A stretch of 64,000 nucleotides of DNA from Ctenosaura bakeri (GCA_948474755.1 CAOLHI010001649.1:1-64000); one strand, 5' to 3'. Counted from the stretch's first letter, positions 33,553-44,428 are shown. Program-made: numbers and translations. Notes: generated by a model from the sequence alone, not told the origin.

Positions 33553-34010
33553 TTTAGTTAGTTAGTTATTTCAAACATCAAATAGATTGGAAACACTGCC
33601 CTAAATCACTGCTCTGGATAGACTTCTAATGCCTAAAAACTGGTAACCCTCCCCCCTTTTTTAAGCACAGAAAGCGTCCATCAATGCCAGAATTAAGGCA
33701 GTAGTTCTAGTTCTGAATGTTGGGTTTCCACAGTTCAAAAAGCCAGTCACTCCCAAAGGCAATGCCGAAACAGCCCACATTTTACACGAGGCGCAGGGAG
33801 GAAAGGACAGGGAGAGAGGAAAGATGGTGGTGGCATAAGCAGACGCGTTTTGTTTCCCTCCCTCCCTCCCTCCCTCCCTTAAAGGGAGTGCGGACGCTGA
33901 ACATACAAAAAGCGAGGAATGCAAGACAGTCAGGGCGAAGAACACAACACGTGCGTGTGGCAAACGCCAAGGGTCCACGCACAACAAAAGCGAGAGGAGA
34001 AAGTCATCCT

Positions 34011-34090
34011 GGCTATTTCTGCACTAGACTGTTATAGCGTTATTATTCCACTTTCACCATCCTATGGAATCCTGGGGTTTGCAGTTTGAA
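34011..34090 (+). mobile_element. Left arm of a GGCC-ended family 1 MITE inside the hAT element
   Basis: GGCTATTTCTGCACTAGACT, TTATTCCACTTTCACCATCC and CTGGGGTTTGCAGTTT match family 1 up to about the palindrome centre. No right arm follows. Confidence 0.75.
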
Positions 34091-34156
34091 CTGGAACTGG
34101 AATGTGGAAATGCCCAAAGTCCACAGGACGGATCAGAGCAGCGCTTTCGGGTCAAA

Positions 34157-34195
34157 AAACCAAAACAAAAAACAAAAACAAAAAACAAAAACCAA
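34157..34195 (+). repeat. A-rich (AAAAAC)n-like simple repeat
   Basis: Alternating A runs and single C bases. Confidence 0.85.
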
Positions 34196-34455
34196 CCAAG
34201 GAGCCTCGGGGGCTCTTGCTACACAAACCAAAGCCCTTGGCTGACGCCCCCTGCTCCTTTCCCGACTGAGTTCTTGGTCTTGGAGGGACCAATCTGCCCC
34301 GTCAGATGGCAGATCCGCCACAGGAAAATTTCCCCCTTTGCCTGCCAGACCAAAGGTGACAGCCACATCGACAACTCCCACGGAGCGGCGTGCCCAGAAT
34401 GAATGGGCGACCGGGCGATCACCGCTGCTGCAGCCCCGTCACTTTGGGAAGCAAG

Positions 34456-34935
34456 CGGAGCCCAGCTGCTCGCTCGCCCCAGCAAGCAACTCTGTTCACC
34501 GGCATGAATGAGTGTGAGGCAAAGAGGGTGAGGGGACGGAGTCTTACCTCCCAGACATCCCGCTGCAGCGCCATAAACCCTGAATGGGAAGCCCTCTGTG
34601 TGTGTGTGTATGTGTGTGTGTGTGTGGTGCGGGCGTGAGCGTCCAAGCAGCGGCCAGCTGCTCACTCGCCCCTGGCAAGCAACTCTGACTCTGCAAGCCG
34701 GCATGAAGGGGAAAGGGAACACTGAAGGGGAAGCCCTCTGTGTGTGTGTGTGTGTGGTGCAGGCACGAGCGTCCAAGCAGCGCCTGGCTGCTCACTCGCC
34801 CCGGCAAGCAACTCTGACTCTGCAAGCCGGCATGAAGGGGAAAGGGAACACTGAAGGGGAAGCCCTCCGTGTGTGTGTGTGTGTGTGTGTGGTGCAGGCC
34901 TGAGCGTCCAAGCAACGCCTGGCTGCGCCCGGCTG
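34456..34935 (+). repeat. Tandem repeat of about 130 bp with embedded (TG)n runs
   Basis: The unit includes GCAAGCAACTCTG, CCGGCATGAA, GAAGCCCTC, a (TG)n run and GAGCGTCCAAGCA. GCGTCCAAGC recurs at about 34639, 34769 and 34904, and the first partial unit starts at 34456. TG runs differ in length between units. The long minus-strand frame with HTHTHT runs is an artefact of this. Confidence 0.85.
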
Positions 34936-35250
34936 CACGCCTCCTCTCCCCTCCCGCCAGCGCGGGGTCTCCTCTCCTCACCTCCGCCTTAACGCTCCGG
35001 CTCCAGCTCTCTCCTCTTGGTGTCCTCACCTCCGCCTTAACATTCAGACTCCAGCTCTCTCCTCCCGCTCTCCGCACCTCCGGCTCCACCTCAGGCTCCT
35101 CCAGTGCTTTCCCACCAGGCAGGGAAGGACGGGGAAATGCCCAGCATGCCTCCTCTCCCCTCCTCCCAGCGCAGGGGTCTCAGAAGCACTGCTCCGATTG
35201 GCTGTGAGACCACCTTCTTTTAAAAGGGGGGCAGGATTGAGGAGCGGCGA
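34936..35250 (+). other. CpG-rich interior of the hAT element with 48-bp repeats
   Basis: CCTCCGCCTTAAC occurs at 34981 and 35029 within a C/T-rich and CpG-rich block, followed by CTCCGATTGGCTG (a CCAAT-type inverse). It resembles promoter-like GC-rich DNA, but no transcript or gene is evident. The 112-181 codon frames here have only composition-driven content. Confidence 0.5.
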
Positions 35251-35319
35251 CCCCTGTGAAATGGTCGTTCGACCCCCAAAGGGGTCCCAACCCCCAGGTT
35301 GAGAACCACTGCTTTAGCA

Positions 35320-35451
35320 TGATGAAAAGAAGGTTAAGAGGTGACATGATAGCCATGTTTAAATATTTGCAGAGATGTCATATTGAAGATGGAGCAAGCT
35401 TGTTTTCTGCTGCTCCAGAGAATAGGACATGGAGCAATGGATTCAAACTAC
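35320..35451 (+). mobile_element. CR1 LINE 3' region, part 2 of 3
   Basis: Continues the CR1 after the hAT insertion: GAAAAGAAGGTTAAGAGG, TGTCATATTGAAGATGG, CTGCTGCTCCAGAGAATAGG and ATTCAAACTAC, where the LTR interrupts it. Confidence 0.85.
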
Positions 35452-36416
35452 TGTTACCCCAAAATGTGGGTGACTCAGGGGTCCACCCACAATGCTGGTA
35501 CCTCGATGTGACAAAAGGGAATTAAGCTCAAAAATCAGGAGGCCTGCAAGAGGAGGGTAAATTAACAACATCTACCACATATGTTTACAGGGTCCTTGCA
35601 GGCAAAAACTAGCCAGAGACTCCAAATGTAAAATAAAATGTGTTTTTATTGAATTGTTATTATTCACAGAAGCACACAAAAGATCCAAACACACATGCAC
35701 ACAAGGACTAGCCGAAGGTGAAGGGAGGAAAGTGTGGATAGAGGACTTTGAGGGTTGAGGCAATATTTACTAGTCCAGAGAGTAGCAAGGAAAGCAGCAA
35801 CATGGCTTAGGTAGGCACCTAAGGACAGTTCTCATTCAGAAATCAACCAGACAGCATGGTGTTCAGGAAGTCAAGAGACTGCATTCAACTGCTCAAACTC
35901 AGGTATTATTATACCTCCAAAATGTCCTGCAGACATGAGTGTGAATCACTCTCCCAGCCAAGTGGACAATGAGAGCTGCAACACAAACAAAGTCTGGACA
36001 CAGTTAATAGTCTTAGTGTTTAGGTGACAAAAGGATAATGGCTGTCAGAATAGCCCAGTATCGTGGAGAGGTTGGGAAGACAACAGGGAAACATCTGGGC
36101 GTGTGGGATCAGGGTTAACACAATCACAATTTGGTGGGAATTCCCCCTTTCTGCTCTGAGATGTCTGGCTCTTTAGCATAAGCCTATTGTGTTGAGAGTG
36201 GCCATGCTGTTAGCCTAACAGTGACTTCAGCATTTGCTTCAGAGATGGCTGACTTGTCTTTCTATTTCATGTTTACAATTAGTAATCTGCATTTTCCAGC
36301 TTGACCTTCCAGTCACCTCAGATGTTATTTATATCAACTCCAATCAATACTGCCAATTGAATAATATATTGCTAATTAAACCATGCCAATTGTGGGAGGT
36401 ACGTGGGCCCATAACA
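35452..36416 (-). mobile_element. Solo LTR of an endogenous retrovirus or LTR retrotransposon (965 bp)
   Basis: Termini TGTTACCCC and CATAACA are flanked by a perfect 4-bp duplication CTAC (35448-35451 and 36417-36420); the CR1 reads through with one CTAC. On the minus strand a polyadenylation signal AATAAA lies within CAATTCAATAAAAACA near 35640-35655, and the end near 35452 resembles that of the LTRs at 19692 and 50896. No internal genes or partner LTR. The 4-bp target fits class I endogenous retroviruses or some Gypsy elements. Confidence 0.82.
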
Positions 36417-36660
36417 CTACAGGAAAAGAAAGTTCACTCAAACATCAGGAAGAACTTCCTGATGGTAAGAGCCGTTTGATAGAGGAATATGCTGCCTCAG
36501 AGAGTGGTGAAGTCACCTTCATTGAAGGTTGTTAAACAGAGGCTGGATGGCCATTTGCTAGACATGCTTTGAGTGTGTATTCCTGAATGGCAGGGAATTG
36601 GACTCAATGGCCATTGTGGTCTCTTCCACTCTATGCTTCTATGATTCCATGATTCTATGA
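36417..36660 (+). mobile_element. CR1 LINE 3' end, part 3 of 3
   Basis: AAAGTTCACTCAAACATCAGG, AGAACTTCCTGATGG, AGAGGCTGGATGGCCATTTG and the terminal CTATGATTCCATGATTCTAT repeats are the CR1 3' end. The target MITE resumes immediately after. Confidence 0.88.
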
Positions 36661-36775
36661 ATTCTCCACCAGATAATACTAGTAGTTCACCAAACTACAA
36701 ATCCCAGGATTCAGTAGGACATTGCCATGGCAGCTAAAGTGGAATCATAGTGCTGATATTGTGAAAGGTTCTATC
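36661..36775. mobile_element. Right half of the palindromic MITE split by CR1
   Basis: ACCAAACTACAAATCCCAGG, TGCCATGGCAGCTAAAGTGG and ATTGTGAAAGG are the inverse of 33126-33239. Confidence 0.6.
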
Positions 36776-37007
36776 TAACACTGGTCATGTAAGGATGGGC
36801 ACAGATTGGAAAGGGTATGAATCTGAGAAGTCCAAATTTTGTTTAGCAAGTTGTTCATTAGGAGAGTTTTCTATAGCTCTTTATCATACAGCCTGTATTA
36901 TCTTGGATACGAGGAACTTCCAGTGTTGGTCTATGCTTTCTTAACCTCTAGGCCTGACTACTGCAGCATACTCTAAATGATGCTGTAACATTTCTAAATG
37001 AAACAAT

Positions 37008-37085
37008 TTGGAACCCCCCCATGATTACATAGGACATCACCATGGTAGTTAAAATTGATTCATAGTGCTATAGTGTGAAAGGCCC
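37008..37085. mobile_element. Half copy of the same palindromic MITE family
   Basis: CATAGGACATCACCATGG, AGTTAAAATTGATTCATAG and TATAGTGTGAAAGGC match the right arm of the element ending near 36775. No left arm is recognisable. Confidence 0.5.
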
Positions 37086-37139
37086 CTGATGTGGACCAAC
37101 TGAAACATTCCAGAAAATTAGGAACCTTAGAGGATATTC

Positions 37140-37420
37140 TTCTCTTGGTTCAACCACTTTTGGAGGCACATGTCATAGAGATGTAAAACAGAGCCTTCCC
37201 AGTGGCTGCTTGCAGATTCTGAAGCTCCCTACCTAGGGAGGCAAGATTGTTCCGCTTTTTCTTTGTTCTGACCTTCCACTCACAAGCAAATGTGTCTTTA
37301 GTCAGACAGGGCTTCAATATCTGAGCTGGCTTGCTTCTAAAAGGAGGCAGGTAACTGGTTGGGCACTGGCTATTTTATTACTGTTCTTAATTTTTTTTTT
37401 TTATTGTATTTTTTCTGATG
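37140..37420 (+). mobile_element. Degraded LINE (L2-type) ORF2 3' end, tentative
   Basis: GAGCCTTCCCAGTGGCTGC, TGAAGCTCCCTACCTAGGGA and a following segment decode with stops as RAFPVAA..SLPREARL, the motif found near the L2 C-terminus (compare FSSVAPKLWNGLPEEIR at 21.9 kb). Frames are broken. Confidence 0.4.
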
Positions 37421-37477
37421 TTTCAGTTGACATTCTGGTTGGCTCTGTAGTTTATGTTTGGCTATAAGAGGCTTTTC

Positions 37478-37516
37478 TGGCAAAAGAAAAGAAAAGAAAA
37501 AAGAAAAGAAAAGAAA
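37478..37516 (+). repeat. (AAAAG)n simple repeat
   Basis: Seven or so AAAAG-type units with one expanded A run. Confidence 0.9.
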
Positions 37517-38648
37517 TGGTGGCAACGGCAAATGTCCTCTAAACAAATTGGGCCAAGAAAGCTCTGTGGTAGATTCACCTTACGGAAGGCACACCACCCC
37601 CACTGTGAATTTAATAAAGATACAGAGATGAAGGAGCTATGGTGCTTTTTCCTAATTCGGGGGTGAGCATTGTGTAGCTCCTCTAGATATCTCTGAACTG
37701 TACCCTCCTGCATTCATCACCATTGAGTGTGCTAACTAGGGGTGGTGGGGCTTGGAGTCTAGCAACATCTGAAGGGCCATGCTGTAAAGTAGCTGTAATG
37801 GCTACTTAAACTGAAATTTCACTGTGAGGAGAGGCAATATCAGGGAATGATACCAAAATTCTTTCGACTGAGGCTGAACAGAAAGAAAGCACAAAGGGGT
37901 AAAACAGGGCTTGGTGACATATAACTGCCTCCCCCACCCAGGCCTAAAATGGACATGTTAGTTTGTTGGGAAGAAGAAAATACATCCATCAAATGTTGAT
38001 AGCCTCAGCTTTCTGTTCATCTAACCCAAGTGAAAATAGTTCCAGCACTGTCCAGGAAAATCTACCTTGTGTGACTGCTGTAACAAATTACATTTGACTT
38101 TTACTTAAGTACATTGAGTTGCAAAATATAGCAACAATCCAGCACTTTAAAACAAAACAAAAAAACAAAAAAAAAGCAACAAAAAAGAAATGTTGCTGGC
38201 AGTGTCTTCTTGAGCTTTTTGCCTTTCAGAAAAAAAGCTGCACCTTGGGATTCCTGAATTTGTTTTTTCGACAGTGATGTCCCTAAACAGAAACAACAAC
38301 TTAAATTTTGAAAGTGCTTCTTCTGCTGAACTGTCTCCCAGCACTTTTCACAAAGTCAGAAGAAGAAGAAAAAGAACAAGGAGAAAATGTTCAACATCTG
38401 TTGATGCAAAAACATCCAATTTGGGGGTTAGAATGAAAAGATAAGATGCTACAAGCATTCTCAGTAGCAAAGACCCAATATCTCATGGAGATGGGGGTTA
38501 TGGCTGCTGAGGCGATGGAAGATGGCAAGCTGAGGGAACCTTTTGGCATACAAATTGGGCATTCACACTGATCTCTGAGGGCCAAAATAGATATGACAGG
38601 GCAACCATGTAGCATGTGCATGCCCTGTTCATATATAAAAACAATACA

Positions 38649-38651
<3 letters not shown>
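37517..38651. other. Unassigned intergenic DNA
   Basis: No gene recognised. An A/C-rich (AAAAC)n tract lies at about 38149-38180. The 124-codon minus frame at 38391-38765 runs through the TG repeat and is not credible. Confidence 0.4.

Positions 38652-38681
<30 letters not shown>
38652..38681 (+). repeat. (TG)n microsatellite
   Basis: About 15 TG units. Confidence 0.95.
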
Positions 38682-38687
<6 letters not shown>

Positions 38688-38925
38688 GTACTCTACAGAA
38701 AAAGGAGTGAATAGAAGAGGCAGGATAGAATAAAGGTAGAATAGAGAGAGCAGAGGTGGGTACACAGAGACTCAATTAAAGCAACAAAACACATAAAAGA
38801 AGACTAGGAGGGGAGGGGCTGGTTTTGCTTTCCTCTTATATGTGCCTCTTTCTTTTTAAAAAGCAGTCAGTCTATCCTTTCTTTAGATGTGAATAGGGCA
38901 AATACAAGCAGAAAATAGGAGTGGC

Positions 38926-39158
38926 TTGTTGTTGTTCTTGTTGTCGTTTGTCTTCAAGTCATTTCTAACTTACCAAACCAATTATGAGCTTTTGTTGGCA
39001 AGATTTGTTTGGAGGGGGTTGTCACTACCTTCCTCCGTAGCTAAGAGAATATGACTTGGCCAAGCTGCTGCCCCCCGCCCAGTCACTGAGGGGTGATTGG
39101 AACTCTGGCCTCCCAGAGTCCTATCCAACACTTGACCTTCTAGTGTAGTGGCTACCTC
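38926..39158 (-). mobile_element. Sauria-type SINE with Bov-B tail
   Basis: (GTT)n, GTCTTCAAGTCATTTCTAAC, TTGGCAAGATTTGTTTGGAG, the B-box complement and CAACACTTGACC near the head are in reverse order. It is diverged and probably near full length. Confidence 0.8.
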
Positions 39159-40413
39159 GTCTTCTTAAGATTGTTTTTCATGCCACATTTTGAACCAGAC
39201 ATGTTCTTAACCCTCAGAATTCAAATGTGCCAATTCCTAACAGTGTGTCATGGTCAGTTCATCTAGTGGTGAAAACATAACATTAATTATCCTTGGTTGA
39301 GGTGCTTCTAAATTAACAAGGAAGCATGGGTGGTCTCTGAACTGGCACAGGTGAGCTGGTTAAAGTCCTCCAAGAGGCATATGAGAAAGAGGGCATTAAG
39401 TCAGTTCTGCCATGTGGGCACCAGAATTACAAGGGGACTTACTTCCAAGTAGGCATGCACGGAATGGCTGTGCCAGTCTGCCTTCAGACTGTGAAAAGGT
39501 TGCCCTCTGTGAAAAGATGAGCATGTGAAAAACACACTCCATGGTTTATATTCAGAATATTTCTCATATTATGATAACACAGTGTATAGTAACTAAAGAT
39601 GGTACATATTCTTGGGAGGGGGACCTTTTCTATGAGCCACCCTTTTTAAGACATCACAAATAAAACCCTTAAGTCCTTAACAAAAAAATAATCTTTGTAC
39701 TATTTGACATAGCATGCTTCATATGTACTTAAATATTGTGGAATTGCAGGGGGAAAATCACATTGCTAAAGTAACCATTAGTTTATATGAGGCCAGGGAT
39801 TAAGGATATCTCCAATGTCATTTGCCATCTTGGTTTGCTGAGTTAAGGCACCCTTGAATCTCTCTGCAATAGCTACAGGCAGTGTCATATACCAAGACGG
39901 GCAGAAATGATCAACTGCAAGCTTTTCGCATTGCCTCTAAACCTAACTGATAAGTATCTCAAGAAACGCTCCTTCTTCTGTAAAAGAGCAGCCCTAAGGC
40001 TACCGCAAGGACTTGTAGGCAATCTCAGATCATGATGTTTGAACCAGTAAAGCAGAAGGCAGGGGTGGCATCTTAAGAGTTAACATCATTCCGTGTTTTT
40101 TTTTCCAGGAAAACTTTGCAGATTTACTGTTACTTTTAATCAAATATGATTCCCACCTCCAACCCCCTCAGCATAGATAACATCCTCAAGGACAGAAAAA
40201 TAAAGGAGGACTTTGAAAATGGGCATGTTTAAAGTACTTCTATGTTACTGCAATAAAAACCAAAGTACACAACTTAAGTAGACGACTCTGTCTGTGGCAC
40301 AGTGGAACTGAGTGGGAGAAAGGCTCCTGATGGGAGAAAGGGGGCTAGTAAACTTGTATAATAACCCTCAGGATTGGGAAATCTATTGATGGTCAACAGT
40401 TTAAAATGCTTAT
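39159..40413. other. Unassigned intergenic DNA
   Basis: No gene or repeat recognised. Confidence 0.4.
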
Positions 40414-40855
40414 TTGCTGTTCTGTGTCTTCAAGTCATTTCCAACTTATGGTGACCCTAAGGCGAACCTATCATGGGGGTTTTCTTGGCAAGCTTTGTTC
40501 AGAGGGAGTTTGCCTTTTCTTTCTCTGAGGCTGAAAGAGTGACTAAACGAAGATCACCCAGTGGGTTTCCATGGCCAATTGGGAATTTGAACTCTGTTCT
40601 CCAGAGCAATTGGGCTTATCCACACTATACTATATAGTGCTATTATTCCACTTTCAACATCCTGTGGAATTCTGAGATTTGTAGTTTACTGAGGCCCAAG
40701 AGCTCTCTAGCTGAGAATTCTAAATGCCTCTCCCTAAACTGCAAACCCCACAATTCCATAGGATGTTGAAAATGGAATAATAGCACTATAGTATAGTGTC
40801 TATAACAGTATAGTGTGGAAAATGGCCCAACAGTTCAAATATAACACTATGAGAA
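40414..40855 (-). mobile_element. Sauria-type SINE with Bov-B tail, interrupted by a MITE
   Basis: GTCTTCAAGTCATTTCCAAC, ACTTATGGTGACCC, CTTGGCAAGCTTTGTTCAGA and TTTGAACTCTGTTCTCCAG run to the MITE at 40612. After it, CAACAGTTCAAATATAACAC resembles the SINE head complement to about 40855. Confidence 0.75.
40612..40827. mobile_element. GGCC-ended palindromic MITE, family 1, inside a SINE
   Basis: The decayed left end GGGCTTATCCACACTATAC and right end GTATAGTGTGGAAAATGGCC enclose the family palindrome (ATTCCACTTTCAACATCCTG and inverse). An extra duplicated TATAGTGTCTATAACAGTATAGTG stretch lies near the right end. The target duplication is not clear. Confidence 0.8.
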
Positions 40856-40892
40856 ATGAAAGTGGCTAATAGTTCAGTCCAGATTGAACATA

Positions 40893-41348
40893 GGCCATTT
40901 CCACATGGGGTTTTTTAAACAGGGTAGAGTGTCCTCCAGGGAGGACGTCTGCACCTGGGACCGGATTGGGTCGGACCTACTGAACGTAGATCCGCAGTCC
41001 AGCCCGTTCCCAAATGACCCCAAGTGATTGTCCAGCGTGCTTTTGAAAGACCGCTAAAAACAGGTCTTTCAAAAGCACGGAGCACGCCACTGCAAGCGTG
41101 CTCCCATATGCAGATTTGCAGGCTTGCATTGGTGCAAGCCTGAGATCTGCCGAGGGTGGGCTTTAGGCTGGTGAGCTTCAGCGGTTGGTTGAGACTCTCG
41201 ACCAACTGGAAGCCACCATTTTCATCCCTGGAGCAGTGCGGAGGGGTGGCCACGGACTGCTCCAGAGAAGCGTGGACCGGACCAGGGAGCCCAAAAGTCC
41301 AGTGAGTAGCGTCACGGGGTGATTCCCTTGCCCCATACAGGAATGGCC
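40893..41348 (-). mobile_element. GGCC-ended GC-rich MITE, family 3 (456 bp)
   Basis: Ends GGCCATTTCCACATGGGG and CCCATACAGGAATGGCC with ATA duplications (40890-40892 and 41349-41351). Its reverse complement aligns end to end with 3412-3867, and the lengths are identical. It contains a perfect 17-bp hairpin (41036-41052 with 41063-41079). The 174-codon minus frame combines the MITE with the adjacent CCTTT repeat and is not a gene. Confidence 0.87.
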
Positions 41349-41354
41349 ATAGTC

Positions 41355-41432
41355 TTCCTTTCCTTTCCTTTCCTTTCCTTTCCTTTCCTTTCCTTTCCTT
41401 TCCTTTCCTTTCCTTTCCTTTCCTTTCCTTTC
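41355..41432 (+). repeat. (TTCCT)n pentanucleotide microsatellite
   Basis: About 15 units beginning 4 bp beyond the MITE target duplication. Confidence 0.95.
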
Positions 41433-42537
41433 TAGACATCGTTCATTATAAATCTGAATTAGCATCTGTTTAGTATCATTTTTTTTCTCCCTCTCATTCA
41501 AAGTTAGATGGGGTGGTACAACTGGAACACATAACTCCTGAGTTCTTTGTAGCTAGAGGCCCCATGCTGTTGATGACACCATAATGCATATAGTTCTTGA
41601 ACTGTGATGCTGTCAAGAGAGACATGTTGCTGGGAGAGGTTTGGTAGTGTGTACTACCCACTCTGGTCCCATTTTCCAGTTGTGGAGCCAGTGAAAAGGC
41701 AAATGGCACATTGGTATCACTGCCTCTGAGATATCATCCCCACTCTCCAGAACCCTTGGCCCTAAAAGGGAATTTGCAAGTGAGGGGGTAGTCTTGGTGC
41801 TGGAAGTGCTGTAGGCCCCAACCACCTAAATCCAATTTTATCCACATCAACTTGATGAAATCTTCTTGTTGGATTGCAAAAATGGCTCCACATGCTGTAC
41901 AGAAGAGCCCAAAAGGGTTTCTTTTTCCTGCACTGGAATGTTCAGAATATTTCTGGGAGATGCAATTCAAGAAACTAACTTTTTTTCCAAAATCTGTCTT
42001 TGACATGACACTAGTATCATTTGGGGCCCAAGACCACAGTTAGAGACAAAGGACAAGTCTGCCTCTTCTACATATGAAAGTCAACAGATCTAGTTGTTAC
42101 TTGAGCACTGCTGATAGGATAGCATTTTCCTGAGGGAGGCTGACAAGGTAATTTAAGGGGTGCATCTCGGCTCTACCTGCCAACATCTAACTGCTGCTCA
42201 CTTTGCACCTGTGTGAACGATCAGAGGTGACTGCATCATAGGGCTGTCTTTGTCCATCAGAATGCTACACCTCAATCCTCTACAGATGCTGCTGGAATGA
42301 ATAGAATGGGAGTGGTCCAATAAAGCCACATGGCATCAGATTTTGAAACTCCAGTGAGGTATGAGAATGCAGGATTCACCTCCCGCACACACATTCACAT
42401 TTGGTTATAAAAATTAGACACCTCCTCCATGCTCCGCTGGCTTTATATTTGGCTAGACATAACACAGAAAAATAAAATGGGTTTTCACCAGGTCAGATTT
42501 GGCATTTTTAACTATTTCTACAGCATTTTTTGCACAA
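41433..42537. other. Unassigned intergenic DNA
   Basis: No gene or repeat recognised. Confidence 0.4.
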
Positions 42538-42782
42538 GAGTCAGGGTGGTACCGTGGTTTGAGGGCTGGACTGCAACTCTGGAGAGAAGGGTTAGAATTC
42601 TCACTCAGCCATAGAAACTCACTGGGCAAACTTGAGCAAGTTATACTCTCTCAGCCTCAGAGAAAGGAAAAGGTAATCCACTTCTGAACAAATCTTGCCA
42701 AGAAAACCTAGTGATAGGGTTGCCATAAGTCCATAAGGAAATGACTTGAAGGCACAGAACAGCAACAACAACAATAACAATG
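42538..42782 (+). mobile_element. Sauria-type SINE with Bov-B tail
   Basis: Head GAGTCAGGGTGGTACCGTGG, TTTGAGGGCTGGACTGCAAC, B-box-like AGGGTTAGAATTC, body CAAATCTTGCCAAGAAAACC and tail GACTTGAAGGCACAG(AAC)n. Near full length, with a short GTCCATAAG duplication in the tail. Confidence 0.9.
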
Positions 42783-43241
42783 ACATACTTCTTAAAATGG
42801 GTAAGATGTTTTATAATTCTTATCCCATTAGTTCTCAGAAAAGTTTATGGGGTAAGTCAGGCAGTTAAGTTAGGTGATCTTAGATCACCCATGAAGTTCA
42901 TCTGAGCACACAATTTGTGGAGGAATCCTCCAGGTGTGATATTCTTTTTCCCTCCTACAATACCATATGAATAGAGCACCTAGCTTCTCGTTACATATAA
43001 TAGCCACTAAGGTTTATTGAATCCGTTCCAAATAAAAGATCACATTCTGAAATGGATTACTTCAGCTGCTAGAACAGCAATTTTCTTTCAACTGTGCTGG
43101 CTGAACAACTTTCTAAATACACACAAAACTTGCTTATACAATGCTGTTAGTCCCAACTAGATTACCCTACTGAATCAATTGAATTTACCTATGTTTTGAT
43201 TAACCATTCAACAATTTATTCAATAGATCAACTTCACTTGC

Positions 43242-43273
<32 letters not shown>

Positions 43274-44082
43274 GGATTCATGACATTATACATGAACTGT
43301 CTATGTACAAATACTTGCAGCATTAGAAAAAAAAAACTTTTTTGAACCAGCAGTCACAGTTACAGTTGTGTGTGATTCTCATAATTATGAAATCCATAAG
43401 AATTGCTACTATTTTGCATCAAAAACAATGTCATGCACATCTCCAGGTGATTGGTTATCACAATGTGTTCTTTTGTGGCCGGTGTACAAGAATAGGTCGT
43501 AATTCTTTGTGCATGACACAACTATGTGAAAATTCCTTTTTGTTTCCTTTTAATTTTTTATCAAGATTTTCTCACATACAACAAAAAATTTAAAGAAAAC
43601 ATCTCAGAAAGAAGAAGAAAGAAAGATAGAAAACTAAAAGAGAAGTGGAAAACTAAAAAAGTGCAACTTAAAGTGCAATGGTTCATGCAGCATAAATATT
43701 TTGGCAAATCCATTAGAAATCCTGAAATTTCTTGTTTACCATATTTCTTTCAAATTATAACCAGTTTTTCTGCGGGTGGTTAGAGGTACCTTTTAGAAAC
43801 AGAATGACAGTGGGAGAAAGAGAATCCCATGTGAGACCTTTCTAAAAAATGACTAGGATGAACTTTTTAAAAACCACGGATCTTTATAACTAATAGCAGT
43901 GATACTGATACATTATTGCATCCAGAGTACCTCTACAGACATCAATAATTCTACAGCGAGTAGTCTGTTGATCTTAATTTTCTTACTGAAAAAATATACT
44001 CACTCAAACCTAATATTTTATTGGAGAATTAAATTAAAAACACATCTACTTAGTTACAATGTACCTATTTTCATGTTACGTA
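42783..44082. other. Unassigned DNA with a CTAA microsatellite
   Basis: (CTAA)n of about eight units lies at 43242-43273. No gene recognised. Confidence 0.4.
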
Positions 44083-44426
44083 CAGTCCTCTCTCCACATT
44101 TGTGGGTTTGACCTTTGCAGTTCTGATCATTCGTGAGGTGTGTGCATGTCTCCCTCAATCTCTTCCTCTTTTTGCTGGGTGCAGAAAAGGAAGGCAAACA
44201 TGCCCAGGCAAAAGGCAAGGGAATGGGGGAAGGCATGCACACACCTTCCTTCTCCCTCCCAGAGCTCCCCCTCCCATTCCTTTGCTTTTCATTCAGGTCA
44301 GAGAAGGATGGCTCATATGCCAGGCAAGTTAATGGGAGGGGAAGCACCAGTGGAGTCATTTGCAGATTTTCCATTTTTCACAAGGGTTCTGTATCCCAAA
44401 ACTTCATGAAAGTGGAGAAGCTACTG
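44083..44426. mobile_element. Nonautonomous Tc1/mariner element (Tigger/pogo-like)
   Basis: The left end CAGTCCTCTCTCCACATTTG and right end AAGTGGAGAAGCTACTG are inverted over about 25 bp with changes, and each is flanked by TA (44081-44082 and 44427-44428). Ends of the CAGTC..CTCCACAT type with a TA target are typical of Tigger/pogo MITEs. The interior is noncoding. Confidence 0.65.
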
Positions 44427-44428
44427 TA

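Larger units (their letters stand above)
33439..35311. mobile_element. SPIN-like hAT transposon, nonautonomous, 1,873 bp
   Basis: The left end CAGTGGTTCTCAACCTTCC and right end AGGTTGAGAACCACTG are inverted. A perfect 8-bp duplication CTTTAGCA (33431-33438 and 35312-35319) proves the limits and the hAT class. Subterminal sequence (GCGACCCCTTAATACAG, GTGACCCCCAACCATAAAAT at the left; CGACCCCTGTGAAATGGTCG, TTCGACCCCCAAAGGGG at the right) is that of the SPIN (SPACE INVADERS) group. The interior carries no transposase. It holds a TTTA repeat, a half MITE, a CpG-rich block and tandem repeats with TG runs. Confidence 0.85.

Noticed and set aside
34219..34776. 185-codon minus-strand open frame, and the 181-codon frame at 34544-35089
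   Set aside because: They consist of translated TG runs (HTHT) and ~130-bp tandem units inside a hAT element. No domain is visible.
34936..35250. CpG-rich block considered as a host promoter island
   Set aside because: It lies wholly between hAT termini with exact 8-bp duplications and contains tandem repeats; no gene is adjacent. Promoter activity remains untested.
40915..41439. 174-codon minus-strand open frame
   Set aside because: Composed of the pentanucleotide repeat (KERKG) fused to a family 3 MITE; similar peptide text appears in the sibling at 3390-3749, as expected for a repeat.
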